From Plotosus lineatus (Eukaryota > Chordata > Actinopteri > Siluriformes > Plotosidae), in NCBI GenBank assembly GCA_024760905.1, contig CM045729.1, forward strand, positions 76,108,550 through 76,172,549: a stretch of DNA of 64,000 nucleotides. The letters run 5' to 3'. Positions 36,101 to 47,789 of the stretch are shown piece after piece. The stretch's first letter is position 1; the number at the start of each line of letters is the position of its first letter. A program made the translations under genes and the position numbers. Under the pieces are notes generated by a model that saw only the letters and a list, made by a program, of their open reading frames with translations, made no database searches and was not told the origin of the DNA.

Positions 36101-36962
36101 CGTGCTGAGTCAGGATTCAAAAATTGCACCTCTCATTCACATCGATGATTATCAACTCGAAGTCGTGCACCAGTTTACATACCTGGGCTCCACCATCAGT
36201 GACTACCTGTCGCTCGATGCTGAAATCAACAAGCGCATCGGCAAGACCGCTACAACACTGGGACGCCTCACCACCCGCGTCTGGGAGAACTCAAAGCTGA
36301 CAACTCCAACAAAAATGGCAGTGTACAATGCCTGCATTGTCAGCACTCTCCTCTATGGCAGCGAAACATGGACAACATACTCCCGACAGGAGCGCAAACT
36401 CAACAACTTTCACATGCGCTCACTTTGTCAAATTCTTGGTATTCATTGGAGTGACAAAGTTTCCAATGCCCAAGTTCTTGAGCGTGCAGGACTTCCCACC
36501 ATGTTCACACTACTCAGACAACGCAGACTCCGATGGCTTGGTCATGTGCGTAGGATGGAAGAAGGACGTATTTCAAAGAACCTCCTCTACGGTGAACTAG
36601 CCTCAGGCAAGAGAAGTGTTGGCCGGCCTCACTTGCGATACAAAGACGTCTGCAAGCGTGACATGAAAGCCCTGAACATCAACACCGAGAACTGGGAAGA
36701 GGTAGCAGCTGACCACAACAAATGGCGCACTACTCTCCAGAAACAACTCAAGATTGGAGAAGAAAAGATCCATGCCCTTACCAGGGAAAAGAGAGCCAAG
36801 CAGAAGGCTTGCACTCCAGCCATACCATCAAACTCCATCTGCTCCAGATGCACTCGTGATTGCCACTCCTGCATTGGTCTTGCCAGCCACAGTTGGAAGT
36901 GGCAATAAATTTTGACTCTCTAACGCGCAAAGCCCATAGTTGGCAATGACTGACGGAGGCCT
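33145..36962 (+). mobile_element. LINE-2: second non-LTR lineage, degenerate
   Basis: A 5' UTR of ~700 bp (33145-33840, with tagctgagacccgttagcc) precedes an EN-RT ORF. EN shows KLGSWNIRTMTPG, VDIAALQETCLAD, FVSAYAPTLTS and ILGDFNARVG. The RT shows GKAPGADGIPPDL, LYKNKGERSDCNN, FIDLTKAFDLISREG, SGVKQGCVLAPTLFG and MLFADDVAVTSH. The C-terminus has RLRWLGHVRRMEEG and a Cys/His finger ([13 protein letters not shown]) before the stop at 36906. The piece linking the fingers and palm (about 35580, between LQKLA and EQHKPL) is deleted. Stops and frameshifts are frequent, so it is inactive. It ends in actgacggaggcctac followed by TA units. Clade not assigned with certainty. Confidence 0.85.
35817..36908 (+). 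pseudogene. LINE-2 RT palm/thumb and C-terminal finger
   Basis: The longest open piece of LINE-2 (363 codons). It enters frame just after the GCVLAPTLFG motif, contains the catalytic FADD at about residues 54-57, QFTYLGSTISD, SETWTTYSRQERKL and GRPHLRYKDVCKRDMK, and finishes with the Cys/His finger. The N-terminal ~20 codons are out of the ancestral frame because of a 1-2 base shift near 35845. Confidence 0.85.
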
Positions 36963-36963
36963 A

Positions 36964-37268
<305 letters not shown>

Positions 37269-37404
37269 ATGGTTTCACCACCCCTCGAAACAGATCTGTA
37301 GTGATAAATGGAGTTTCAATAGAAAGCCTTTGTCCTGTCCTTTTGTTATTTGCTCTACCAAAAAGTATTGAGCACTCTCCTACGGAAGGATCTACTCAGA
37401 AAAT

Positions 37405-37410
<6 letters not shown>
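37269..37410 (+). mobile_element. Unclassified repeat R, copy 1
   Basis: It reads ggtttcaccacccctcgaaa, gagtttcaatagaaagc and tactcagaaaatcc. A closely related copy is at 55290-55440, and part of it is inverted at 37775-37830. The gaaacagatctgtag region resembles 3' ends of Penelope-like elements, but that is only an impression. Confidence 0.55.

Positions 37411-37452
<42 letters not shown>
37411..37452. repeat. (TA)n microsatellite
   Basis: About 21 TA units. Confidence 0.95.
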
Positions 37453-37457
<5 letters not shown>

Positions 37458-37494
37458 ATGATATCAACCAAATTACTAACATCTGCTTCTCTTT

Positions 37495-37514
37495 CTTCTT
37501 CTTCTTCTTCTTCT

Positions 37515-37549
<35 letters not shown>

Positions 37550-37755
37550 TTCATCCTCTTCTTCTTCTTCTTCTTCTTTTCCTTTTGGCTGTTCCCTTCA
37601 GGGGTTGCCACAGTGATTCATCTGTCTCCATCACACCCTATCCTCTGCATCTTCTTCTCTTACACCAACTGCCTTCATGTCCTCCTTCACCACATCCATC
37701 ATGAATCGTCTCTTTGGTCTTCCTCCAGGCCTTCTGCCTTGTAGTTCCAACCAAT
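37495..37755 (-). pseudogene. RTE-like LINE, extreme 3' fragment
   Basis: A CTT array (37495-37580; GAA tail on the minus strand) is joined to about 175 bp of RTE C-terminal coding sequence ([15 protein letters not shown]; 3' end agggaacagccaaaagg). It is truncated at a TA run. The left flank (ttttatgatatcaacca) matches the flank of the RTE fragment at 16928. Confidence 0.8.
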
Positions 37756-37774
37756 ATATATATATATATATAAC

Positions 37775-37830
37775 AAAAATAAAAGGACAGGACAAAGACT
37801 TTCTATTGAAACTCCATTTATCACATATTA
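37775..37830 (-). mobile_element. Unclassified repeat R, inverted partial copy
   Basis: ggacaggacaaagactttc and gaaactccatttatcac are the reverse complement of 37300-37350. Confidence 0.6.
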
Positions 37831-37831
37831 A

Positions 37832-38045
<214 letters not shown>

Positions 38046-38570
38046 AGACTAAAAGTTGTTCCTGAACTCAACTTTGTATTTTATTCAATCCATAATTTCA
38101 ATTTTTAATTCAATCCATAATTTCAATTGTCCTGTCTAAACTGCAGATGTCGGGTTATAATCTTGGTAGTGCCTCAGCATTTATGTCTTCAAAGTCTTTT
38201 CTGACTGTGGAATCTGATACCCTCACTACTACACTGTCTAGATTGTTGATCACATTACTGACTCTTGTTCTGAGATTTATCTTTACAGCTCGTACAATGC
38301 TTCTGCAAATAGCAACTGCTGTTTTAATATCTGGTTGTTAATACAAAAGTGACTTCTTTCTTTTTCAGGAAATTCGAACATCAGCACATACACGAATCCA
38401 GTATTAACACAAGGAATATTAAAATAAAGTAAGCGTTTTCATGCCTGATGTCTTACAGTATAAGCAATTGGTCAAAATAAAAAAAAGGAAAGAGCTGAAG
38501 AGAATTACCATTATATCCAATCACTTATATAATGTTTGGAACTTCCACCAGTGTCTTTGTCCCTCTGTTT

Positions 38571-38573
<3 letters not shown>
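38046..38573. other. No recognised gene; one minus-strand open stretch
   Basis: On the minus strand a ~60-codon stretch from about 38338 to 38152 reads DIKTAVAICRSIVRAVK and later VRKDFEDINAEALPRL before a TAA. It is preceded by an acceptor-like attaacaaccag. It could be a terminal exon or a transposon relic. Not identified. Confidence 0.25.

Positions 38574-38624
<51 letters not shown>
38574..38624. repeat. (TC)n microsatellite
   Basis: About 25 TC units. Confidence 0.97.
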
Positions 38625-38627
<3 letters not shown>

Positions 38628-38851
38628 CTATTAATGACTATGAAACATGCCTGCAAGAATTCTAGCAATTTTCTAAATTGATTTTTTTTCTCTCTCTATG
38701 GACAATTTACTTTGCTATTAGATTTACTTTGACCTATGTAAAGGGTGTAATCTAAATGTGTTTAAGTGTGCTTGTGTGCTTTAAATTCACATTCTCCCTT
38801 GGAGTCATTCATTGAGTGTGTGTATTATAAAGCATACTTCTGAAAAAGTAT

Positions 38852-38853
<2 letters not shown>

Positions 38854-38911
<58 letters not shown>
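38854..38911. repeat. (GT)n microsatellite
   Basis: About 29 GT units. Confidence 0.97.
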
Positions 38912-38914
<3 letters not shown>

Positions 38915-39345
38915 TACACATCGGTTATGTGGTCCAGCATCAACTGCTTGACACAAAGTGAGACAACAAAGGGAGCGCTCTGTGATACCAAATTATTATT
39001 AAATTAAAAATTAGCTAAAAGTAAAGAAAATAAAATTAAAAGAATTCGTGAAAATGGCTGACAGAATGAACACATGCATTTTAAGGTTTCTGGTTCCAGG
39101 TTTCTGGTTTAGGGGTCGTTCATATCAGTGGACTAGCAGGGATAAGCCCTACCTATCTTTTAAAAAAATAAATAAATAAAAAAATAAAAACAATAAAAAA
39201 TCTAGTTTTGGCATCTATGTCAAGATATCTGCAGTAATCATCCAGTATTGATGACAATCATGCAGTATTTACTTTAACAACAGTGTAATGCATGTACAAA
39301 TAAATACAAATACAGACATGGGTAAAAATATTAATAACACAAACA
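38912..39345. other. No recognised gene
   Basis: AT-rich with an aaataaataaa run; nothing identified. Confidence 0.55.
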
Positions 39346-39349
39346 AATA

Positions 39350-39695
39350 TTCATTCACTTCTCTAAACTGTTTAATCCTAATTAGGGTCATGGGAAGGCT
39401 GGCGCCCACCTCAGCCGACTCTGGGCGAGAGTGGAGTACACCTTAAACAGCTACACAGTCCATTGCAGGGCCAACACTCACACAACCATTCATACTCATA
39501 CTCACATCTCGGGAAGATTTGGAACAGCCAATTAACCTACTGCGCATGTCTTTGGAACTGTGAGAGGAAACTGGATTACCTGGAGGAAATGCACACAAGC
39601 ATGGGGAGAACATGCAAACTCCACAGAAAAACACCCAGGCTAAGAACCAAGCTCAGGCCTTCTTGCTATGAGGTGGATGTGCTATTTAATAACTC
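39350..39695 (-). mobile_element. SINE-2 with tail A
   Basis: On the minus strand: head remnant (cctcatagcaagaaggcctg), body (tggagtttgcatgttctcc) and tail A (tgaccctaattaggattaa) ending in gaatgaat. It shows that SINE-2 and SINE-1 share tail A. Confidence 0.8.
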
Positions 39696-39719
39696 ATTAC
39701 AATCAAACAATACTTCTAT

Positions 39720-39731
39720 TACTACTACCAA

Positions 39732-39775
<44 letters not shown>

Positions 39776-39782
39776 CTACTAC

Positions 39783-39813
<31 letters not shown>
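39720..39813. repeat. (ACT)n(AAT)n microsatellite
   Basis: About 60 bp of ACT units followed by about 30 bp of AAT. Confidence 0.96.
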
Positions 39814-39817
<4 letters not shown>

Positions 39818-39927
39818 TCATCGGATAAATGTAACAAACCCAATATGTTTATCGAGCGAATCAAGGATAGTTATGCCACGGTTTGTGTGACATGACACTT
39901 TATTTGAGTTAGGTTGGTTAATACTGT

Positions 39928-40140
39928 ATATAGTGGAGCATCAGTACTCAACCATAGTTCATTCCAGACGGCTGGTCGAATTCCTATTTGGTAGGATTCC
40001 GAATCCACTTTTCCCATTAAAAATAATGTAAATGGTCTTAATCCATTCCGTTGTCTTTCGAACAGAAGTTAACAGTACCGTAACTTACACCATAGGTCCA
40101 CAAATTAAGTGAAAAAACTATTGAATACAGTACACTATGA
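39928..40140 (+). mobile_element. Tigger/mariner-like terminal region
   Basis: The segment starting tggagcatcagtactcaacc, with gttcattccagacggctgg and ttaatccattccg, reads like a pogo/Tigger terminal region. The other end was not located. Confidence 0.4.
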
Positions 40141-40170
40141 TATGGTTTGTGTTATGAGAGACTCTGGCTT

Positions 40171-40312
<142 letters not shown>

Positions 40313-40584
40313 CTCTCCCTGCACTTTAGAGAAGGGTGTGGCTGTCACACACGAGTGGAGTGCTAAACACATACACCTGATTCCACTTAATCACGAGCTG
40401 TAAAGACTATGCAGAGTGCTCCTTCCAATGCTGCAAGACTGTTGCTCTTCAGCATGATCTCCAAGGCTCTCAGCTCTGTGCTCCACCAGTTCCTGCTTTA
40501 GTTTAATGATTTCCGTGTTTCTCCGCATCTCTAACAGTGACTATGATTTATCTATGCACAAGTGCCTTCCCTATGAACAAAAAA

Positions 40585-42095
40585 GTGTGCTGGGAAGATG
40601 GAAAGAGTACTTTGAAGAGCTTATGAATGAGGAAAATCAGAAGAACAAACAGTAGAAGAGGTTACCGTTGAGGAGCAGGAAGTAGCAAAGATTAGTAAGG
40701 GCGAAGTGAGGAAGGGATTGAAGAGGATGAAGAGTGGAAAGGCAATTGGTCCTCATGGCATACCTGTGGAGGTATGGACATGTCTAGGGGAGGTAGCAGT
40801 AGATTTTCTGACAAGAACATTCAACAAGGTCTTGGAGAGTGAGAGGATGCCGGAGGAATGGAGGCAAAGTGTGCTGGTGTTCATTTTTAAGAACAGGGGA
40901 GATGTGCAGAGTTGTGGAAACTACAGAGGGATAAAGTTGATGAGCCACATGATGGAGTTATGGGAAAGAATAGTGGAAGCTAGATTCAGCATTTGTGAAC
41001 AACAGTTTGGTTTCATGAAAGAGCACCACAGATGCAGTATTTGCTTTGAGGATGTTAATAGAGAAGTACAGAGGTCAGGCGGGGTGCATTGTGCCTTTGT
41101 GGATCTGGAGAAAGCATATGACAGGGTGCCAAGAGAGGAACTGTGTTGCAGGACATGTATGGGAGATGTAAGATAGTGGTGAGGTGTGCTGTCAGATTGA
41201 AGGAAGAGTTCAAGGTGGAGGTGGAACTGCATAAAGGGTCAGCTCTGAGCCTCTTCTTGTTTGCTATGGGGATGGACAGGCTGACAGATGAGCTTAGACA
41301 AGAATCTCCATCGCTTATAACGTCTGTAGATTACATTGTGATCTGTAGTGAGAGCAGAGAACAAGTGAAGGAAAATCTAGAGCTGTTGAGGTATGCCCCG
41401 GAAAGGAGAGGAATGAAGGTTAGCCCCAGTAAGAAGGAATATGTGCGTGTGAACGAGAAGGACCCAAGAGGAACGGTTCAGTTACTGGGAGCAGAGATAA
41501 AGAAGGTGGGGGATTTTAAGTACTTTGGCTGAAGAATCCAAAGCAGTGGAGAGTGTGCAAACAAGTTGAAGATGTGTGTTTAGGCAGGTTAGAGAAAAGT
41601 GTCCGGTGTGATGTGTGCTAGGAAGGTATCAGCAAGAATAAAAGGAAAAGTGTACAAGACGGTGAAGAGGCCAGCGATGTCGTACGGTTTAGAAACAGTG
41701 GCACTGAGGAAAAGACAGGTGGCAGAGCTGGCGGTAGCAGAGATCAAAATGTTGAGGTTCTCTTTAGGAGTAACGGGGTTGGATAGGATCAGGAATGAGT
41801 GCATCAGAGGGACAGCACATGTAAGAGGTTTGGGAGACAAAGTCAGAGATGCTAGCTTGAGATGGTTTGGACATGTACAGAGGAAGGATAGTGAATATAT
41901 TGGTAGTAGGATGCTGAGGTTAGAACTGCCAGGCAGAAGGCCTCAAGGAAGACCAAAGAGAAGATTTATGGATGTGGCGAAGGAAGACATGAAGGTAGTT
42001 GATGTAAGAGATGAAGATGCACAGGATAGGGTGAAATAGAGACAGATGATTCACTGTGGTGACCCCTGAAGGGAGCAGCTGAAAGGAAAATAAGA
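40585..42095 (+). pseudogene. RTE-like LINE, old 5'-truncated copy
   Basis: It starts just before the RT (LGRWKEYFEELMNEE) and continues GPHGIPVEVWTCLG, NYRGIKLMSHMMELW, EQQFGFM, DLEKAYDRVPREEL and SALSLFLFAMGMDRLTDE to the C-terminus and 3' end (gacccctgaagggagcagc). The catalytic FADD region reads TSVDYIV, so both aspartates of the box are not preserved. Deletions near 41010 and 41140 and several frameshifts occur. Divergence from the other copies makes this one of the oldest RTE insertions here. Confidence 0.87.
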
Positions 42096-42099
42096 AAGT

Positions 42100-42560
42100 C
42101 TTTTGAATTTGATCACCTGTGTAATAAATGTAAATGAAGAATGATTAGTTTTATTATTGATATTAATTGACCAATTCCCATTTTTTAAGAATTACCATGA
42201 ACTTTACTAATTACAGTCAGTTCACGGGTTGATTTGACTGAAGGTGTGTGCAAACTGGTGACTGATACTATATTTCACACCAAATAGACAATTTAGATGT
42301 GTTGCCTAATACTGATTATAACAATGTGTGTTCAATGTTTATGCACTTATAATAACGATCAAGATGAATTACACTGTTTTTTTTTTTTGTTTGTTTGTTT
42401 GTTTTGTTTTGTTTTTTTTCCCCACTCTCCCTCTTTCTGAAGGGACATAATTAATTAATTGGAATGTTATGTAAATAGTGCCTGTACAACTTACATATTT
42501 GTATCTGCTATGAGATAAGGTTTTGTAAGTACTGTAACAGGACAACAATTTAACAGTGTG
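42100..42560. other. No recognised gene
   Basis: AT-rich with a T/G-rich run at 42379-42420. Confidence 0.55.
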
Positions 42561-42564
42561 AGTC

Positions 42565-42775
42565 TAATCTGTCACATCACCACTGTCTGACTGGGCTATG
42601 GCTAGGCAGCTCCATAGACAGAAATCTGCAAGGCAGTGGGTGTTCTGACACCTTTTTATCGTAGCCAGCATTAACAGTTTCAGTCGGTTGTGCAACAGCT
42701 CTTCTGTAGAATGGAGACCAGACGTGCTATCCTTCTCTCCCACATGCATAACTGAAGGACAGATTACACCCTGGG
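42565..42775 (-). pseudogene. Tc1-like transposase relic
   Basis: In shifting minus-strand frames one reads VNAGYDKKVSEH followed by SMELPSHSPVRQW. This corresponds to the linker between the DNA-binding and catalytic domains of a Tc1-like transposase family. Only about 200 bp survive, without catalytic residues. Confidence 0.45.
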
Positions 42776-42854
42776 CAGCCCCCCCCAATTAATAGTACTT
42801 ACAGCTTGTTTTGACTTTTCACTTTTTTTAATCCTAGTGTAATCTGAAGATATC

Positions 42855-43186
42855 GGATTTCCTTTTGAATTTTCCCCTTTTTCAGGGACCGCCACAGTGA
42901 ATGATTTGCACGTTTGATTTGGCATAGGTTTTTATGTTGGATTCCCTTCCTGACTCAACCCTTTAGCAAGGGACAGAAACATACTGACGGCTTTGCAGCC
43001 TACTCTTTACAAAAGTCAGCAATGGTTCTTTTACATGAACCTCTCACTATAGACAGTGAGAGTCATGGCCCACCTTTGATAACCCAGCTAGCTGCACTGG
43101 GGGGAAGTGACAACCTTGTGGAGATGGACTTGAACCCCCAACCTTAGGATCAGCGATCCAGCACCCTATACCACCACCACTGCCCC
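42855..43186 (-). mobile_element. SINE-1B, full length, perfect TSD
   Basis: On the minus strand: tRNA-like head (tggtggtatagggtgctgg; B box gggttcaagtcc), SINE-1 body, then tail B. Tail B consists of an RTE LINE 5'-region match (gtcaggaagggaatccaac) joined directly to an RTE 3'-end match (caaatcattcactgtggcgg). The flanks tgtaatctgaagatatc at 42838-42854 and 43187-43203 are an identical 17-bp target-site duplication. The head, 5' piece and 3' piece therefore moved as one transcript. Confidence 0.88.
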
Positions 43187-43204
43187 TGTAATCTGAAGAT
43201 ATCT

Positions 43205-43730
43205 TTGGACCGAAATAAGTTTTAAAAAAGTACCACTGTGACAGTGTTTTTGAATGTCACACGATCCTATTGCGCTGCTGCATCCACATCAGTGCTGGCA
43301 ATAACATTCACAATGAAAGTAGTTGTGTGCAGGTAGGAATAATGCTTTCTCCTTTGGAACTTATGTTTTTATTATTTTTTTATTATTGTTTTTGTTCTTA
43401 TTTTTCTTTAGACTGTGTTGTTTATTTCTTGCGTATCAACAGCAAAGTCATTATATTCTGACTGTGACACCATGCTGGTAATCTATAAAAAAAGGTCCAT
43501 ATCATACTTAGCTTTCACAGTCTATTACCATCTTTTTGTGTTGCACAGCAACAGTGTGCAACAATATTCTTTTGATGAAATGTCATTGCCAAAGCTTGTT
43601 TCCCTGTGTACTAGACACACTGCCCACAGGGTACTGGCTCTGTGAAACCAATGTAAGAGTGTATCATTTCTAGATTTTTTATGTAAACCACTGCAAAACA
43701 CAGGGGTTCCCGACACTGAGTTATGCGCTC
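43205..43730. other. No recognised gene
   Basis: Short frames without family resemblance. Confidence 0.55.
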
Positions 43731-43734
43731 CAAA

Positions 43735-44050
43735 CACCTTATACCCTAATGCACCCTGATTATACATGCTAAGGTCACAGGGAGGATGAAGCCCATCACA
43801 GCAGGTTTTGATAAGGGCAGGGTACACCCTGAATAGCTCACCCCCACGACCAGCACACACACAAAGCCATTCACACTCACAAATAGGAGCAAAAACCTAA
43901 TGTGCATGTCTTGGGAATGTAGATGGAAATCTACACAAGCATGGTAAGCATGAAAACTTCTCAAAGAAATGCTATAGTTGAGCCTTGGAATGAAACTCAG
44001 AACCTTCTGGCTATGAAGCAGACATGCTAATCATTAAGACATTTTTCTTC
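43735..44050 (-). mobile_element. SINE-2, old copy
   Basis: Tail A and body are recognisable on the minus strand but heavily mutated. Head remnant at about 44000-44040. Confidence 0.6.
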
Positions 44051-44310
44051 CCAGTGACTACAATCACTAGTTAAAAACATAAATCAATTAATTAAAAAAA
44101 AATAATTAATTAATTTAAAAAAAATACAAAAAAAAAAAAAAAATCAGGGAACCTGACTGTAGTTATTTAGAGCTGCTTCCATTCAAGCTGTTTCTGCTTC
44201 CATTCAATATGCCTTTTTCCATAAAGGGTCAGAGACATAGCACATGCATGAAAATAGCATTTTTTATGTCCAATATAAATTTAAGACTTGATTTTTACCA
44301 TGTTCATGTT

Positions 44311-44311
44311 T

Positions 44312-44351
<40 letters not shown>

Positions 44352-44352
44352 T
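44311..44352. repeat. (TTTC)n microsatellite
   Basis: About ten TTTC units. Confidence 0.96.
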
Positions 44353-44682
44353 TTATTTATTTTTTCTCTAAATATTAAAAAGTTTGTAATTAAAATAATA
44401 ATAAAATAAATAATAAAATATTGCTAAAACACTAATAGGAAGAAAAAAAGGTCTCTACTCTAGTTTGTTTTGTCATAGTTCGCCCTAATTGTACCCATAA
44501 TTAATTATGGATGATTCTCCAAACAGTGCTAACAGTTAATCAAAAAGATTCACCCATTTGTGAGTCAGCATGGGGAACTCAAAATACCAAGGTTAATAAC
44601 TAATGACATCCAGATTTGCCAGTTGATTATAAGAAAGAATATAAATATTTTTTAAGTTTTTATGTTTTTAATAACTGGGGAG
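44353..44682. other. No recognised gene
   Basis: AT-rich; nothing identified. Confidence 0.55.
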
Positions 44683-44683
44683 T

Positions 44684-44756
<73 letters not shown>
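44683..44756. repeat. (GT)n microsatellite
   Basis: About 36 GT units with one interruption. Confidence 0.97.
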
Positions 44757-44849
44757 TGTTTGATATTTGTATTATTATACCCAAACTTCACCAGGCATCA
44801 GTATGAAATAGGACCATTTTTGAGTCTGATATGAGTCATCATTCTTCAC

Positions 44850-44906
<57 letters not shown>
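44850..44906. repeat. (AAT)n microsatellite
   Basis: About 19 AAT units. Confidence 0.96.
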
Positions 44907-44964
44907 TTAATTCAGGATGTGGATACCCAGGCAGTGGGTGGTGCCTGGTGCCTGATGGCTGGTC

Positions 44965-45180
44965 TCAGGCAGTGTTGGCCTTGTTGTAAGGTGTTGGATT
45001 ACCAATCCTAAAGTTATGGGTTCAAGCCCCACTGACAACAGGTTGCCACTGCCCCCCAGTGCAGCTAACTGGGTTATCAAAGGCCAGCCATGTATACTGC
45101 TGTGTATGGAGTGTGTCAACTGGGATGGGCACCAACCTCCTCGTGAACCTAATTAAAGATTAAGCGTTTCAGAAAATGAA
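44965..45180 (+). mobile_element. SINE-1A, old and internally deleted
   Basis: Degenerate head with B box gggttcaagccc, part of the body (cagctaactgggttatcaaa), a deletion of ~100 bp, then tail A ending aagcgtttcagaaaatgaa. Confidence 0.7.
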
Positions 45181-45490
45181 TGCATGTGGATATTATCAGT
45201 ATCAGAAATCTATTTACTCTTATTTTCTCTCTCATCAGGCTGTGATTTCCTCATTCATTTCAAACTGAACTCAGAACTTAACCTATCATGAAAATTACTT
45301 TCTGAGAATTGGGAATACCATATATCCATGTTAAATTTACCTACTTAAATTAGCATCTGCCTGAAAGCCATGAATGCTTACACTAGTGATGTTGCAACAA
45401 TGCATTTTAAGTTTTTCAAGGTATTTTTCATGAACTTTTTAGACTGTCTGTCTGAGGCGCAAATAGCTCATATGTTCTATTGTACCAAGC
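45181..45490. other. No recognised gene
   Basis: Nothing identified. Confidence 0.55.
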
Positions 45491-45499
45491 TTGAAATGT

Positions 45500-46175
45500 G
45501 CCATGCTAATATGGCAGGCTGAACATGATGAAGCATACTGCTGCTCTCAGCAGGTCAGAGATGAAGCTTATGTCACCATAACCCCCCTTCCACCAAACAT
45601 TACACTTGGCACAATATGTCAAACCCAGACATGTCCATCAGATTTTGAGATGAAGAAGCATGATTTGTCACTCCAGAGAACACATTTCAACTGCTCTAGA
45701 TTTCAGTGATGGGGTGTTTTACACGACTACATCTGATGCTTTGTATTGCACCCATTCCATGAAGCACTCCATGCACTGTTCCTGAGATAATCTGAAGGCC
45801 GCATCATGTTTAGAGGTCTATAGCAATTGAGTCTGCTGAAAGTTGTTGATCTCTGTCATTTTAGATGGCCTCCCACTTCATGGCTGAGTTGCTGTCATTT
45901 CCAATTTGGTCACTTCCACTTTGTTTTAATACCACTGACAGTTGACTGTGGAATATTTAGTAGCAAGGAACTTTCATGACTGAACTCGTTGCACAGGTGG
46001 CATTCTGTCACACTGGAATTCACCAAACTCCTGAAAACGACCCATTCTTTCACAAATGTTGGGTGAAGTAGTATGCATGTTTAGGTGCTGGAATTTATAT
46101 ACCTGTGGCAATAGAGCTGATTGGAACTACTGAATTCAATCATTTGGATTGAATGGTTTTGGCAATACGGAAGCT
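45500..46175 (-). pseudogene. Tc1-like transposon relic
   Basis: Minus-strand frames give FQEFGEFQCDRMPP, then a helix-turn-helix-like NIPQSTVSG, then GRPSKMTE, further decayed transposase sequence, and a catalytic-region remnant at about 45690-45560. The right edge (ttttggcaatac, 46157-46168) looks like an inverted-repeat end. Many stops; non-functional. It is a different Tc1 family from 25299-26931. Confidence 0.6.
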
Positions 46176-46184
46176 ATGGGAAGA

Positions 46185-46516
46185 AAGGAAAGCATTCAGA
46201 CCCCTTAAGTTTTTCACTATTTGTTACATTGCAACCATTTGTTAAAATAATTTAAGCGATTTTCCCTTCATTAATGCACACACAGCAATACACAGTATTG
46301 CAGTCAATTTTACAAATTAAGAAAAATAAAAAAACAGAAATATCACATGTCCATATGTATCCTTTGCTGTGTCACTTATATATTTAACGCAAATTCTGTC
46401 CATTTCTTCTCATCATCATTGAGATGGCTCTACAACTTCATTAGTGTTCAGCTCTGTTTTGTTGAATTGATTGGACTTGATTTGGAAAGGCACACACTTG
46501 TCTGCATAAAACCTTA
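46185..46516 (+). mobile_element. Tc1-like transposon, left end (split element)
   Basis: The terminal part (gaaagcattcagacccctt) and the leader up to ggaaaggcacacacttgtc match what I recall of the 5' region of a common teleost Tc1 family. The transposase that should follow is absent, because the LTR retrotransposon starts at 46517. The corresponding coding remnant is found at 56150-56790 in the same orientation. Confidence 0.6.
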
Positions 46517-47208
46517 TGTAACACCAGCTTGATATAGCTGTGCTAGATTTTATACTAGGTTCTAGAGGAGTAAAATGAATTGTGGAGATTTGAATTTGAA
46601 CAGCCGGCAGATTTATTACAATTAACAATACTACAAGAAACAGGGCAAACAATATTGTAGAACTTTCTTTACAAATTAAAAATAAAATAAAATAAGCTTA
46701 ATCTCTAAGGTTTGATTCGTGTGAACCCGGGAGTCTTTTCCAGGATTGTGATCCGTTTGGGATAAAGGTGTTTTTATCTGTTCTTATCTGGGATCCTGTG
46801 ATTTGAAGTGGTTGGGTCTGTAGATCTACTCGCATCCAGAGCACAGTTGCCCACACTGCTTCTGGATCCCCCAAGAGTTCTCACTGGATTTGGCTCGCCA
46901 TCCGTGTCCGAAACCAGCTTCCAGATCAAATCCAGATCCACTAAAAAACCAGTCGGAGCTTCCAAGAAAACAAACTCTCTCCACCCGGTTCGATTGAGAG
47001 AGAACAAAACACATACAAGGCTTCGTGGTCGCTTTCGAGGGCTCTGTATGCGCCCTGCTCTTCACGCCTCTGCTGCACTCTCTGCTGGTCGCATGCAGCA
47101 CGTGCCTATGACGCGCTCAAGGGGACTAGGAAACTAGTGCTTTCAGGGAGTGTTGGAAACTAGGTTTTTTCCAATAAAATTAGTAACCATGTGTTTACCT
47201 GTGTTACA
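46517..47208 (-). repeat. 3' LTR
   Basis: 692 bp. It differs from the 5' LTR at about a dozen positions, mostly single substitutions and 1-2 base indels. Confidence 0.93.
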
Positions 47209-47219
47209 CCCTCCCCTTG
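47209..47219 (-). other. Polypurine tract
   Basis: On the minus strand aaggggaggg directly precedes the 3' LTR, the expected plus-strand primer site for reverse transcription. Confidence 0.75.
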
Positions 47220-47256
47220 AATAAGCATGAGTCCCGTCATGCACTTAAATGTTTGT

Positions 47257-47789
47257 TTAAACATCATAGATCTGATGGTTTTCATAGCTACTAATTGACT
47301 CTAGGGCTTGGTTAAAGTTATCCAAGAACCGTTGTGCAAAAGATATCAGCGGTTGACCCAATTGAGGGTAATGAAACCGGCCTGGGGCTCGCTTTAATCT
47401 TTCAGATTTTCTCACATTGGGAGTTTCATTTGTTGTTTCAATTGTCTGTTCTGTTTGTTGGTCAATCACATCACCATTTTGCTCTGTGTCCACAATATTA
47501 ACGTCTGGTCCTCCTTGTATTTGGTTTTCATCATCTCCTCCTTCCATGACATCTGAATGTGATTCCTCTTGAGTAGTTCGGCCTCATTCTGATTTTCCTG
47601 TTCATTGTCCATCTCGCCTGTGTCTGTCTCAACTGAAACTGTTGGGTGCAAGGAGGTATCCTTATTGAGTGAGAGTGGTTCATTTGAAATATCCGAGTTT
47701 GTTGTCTGGTTTCGTACATTTGATTGGTCTTGATTATTGTCATAAATCTTAATGAATGTCTCGGTTTCGATTGAAGGTTGTCCTGGCAT
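47257..47789 (-). pseudogene. Pol C-terminal tail, frameshifted
   Basis: Acidic, Gln/Asn-rich sequence with a KSERLKRAPGRFHYPQLGQ segment near the end, a motif type common in the C-terminal tail of vertebrate gypsy integrases. Two overlapping frames (47466-47789 and 47257-47547) cover it, so at least one frameshift separates it from the integrase. Confidence 0.7.
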
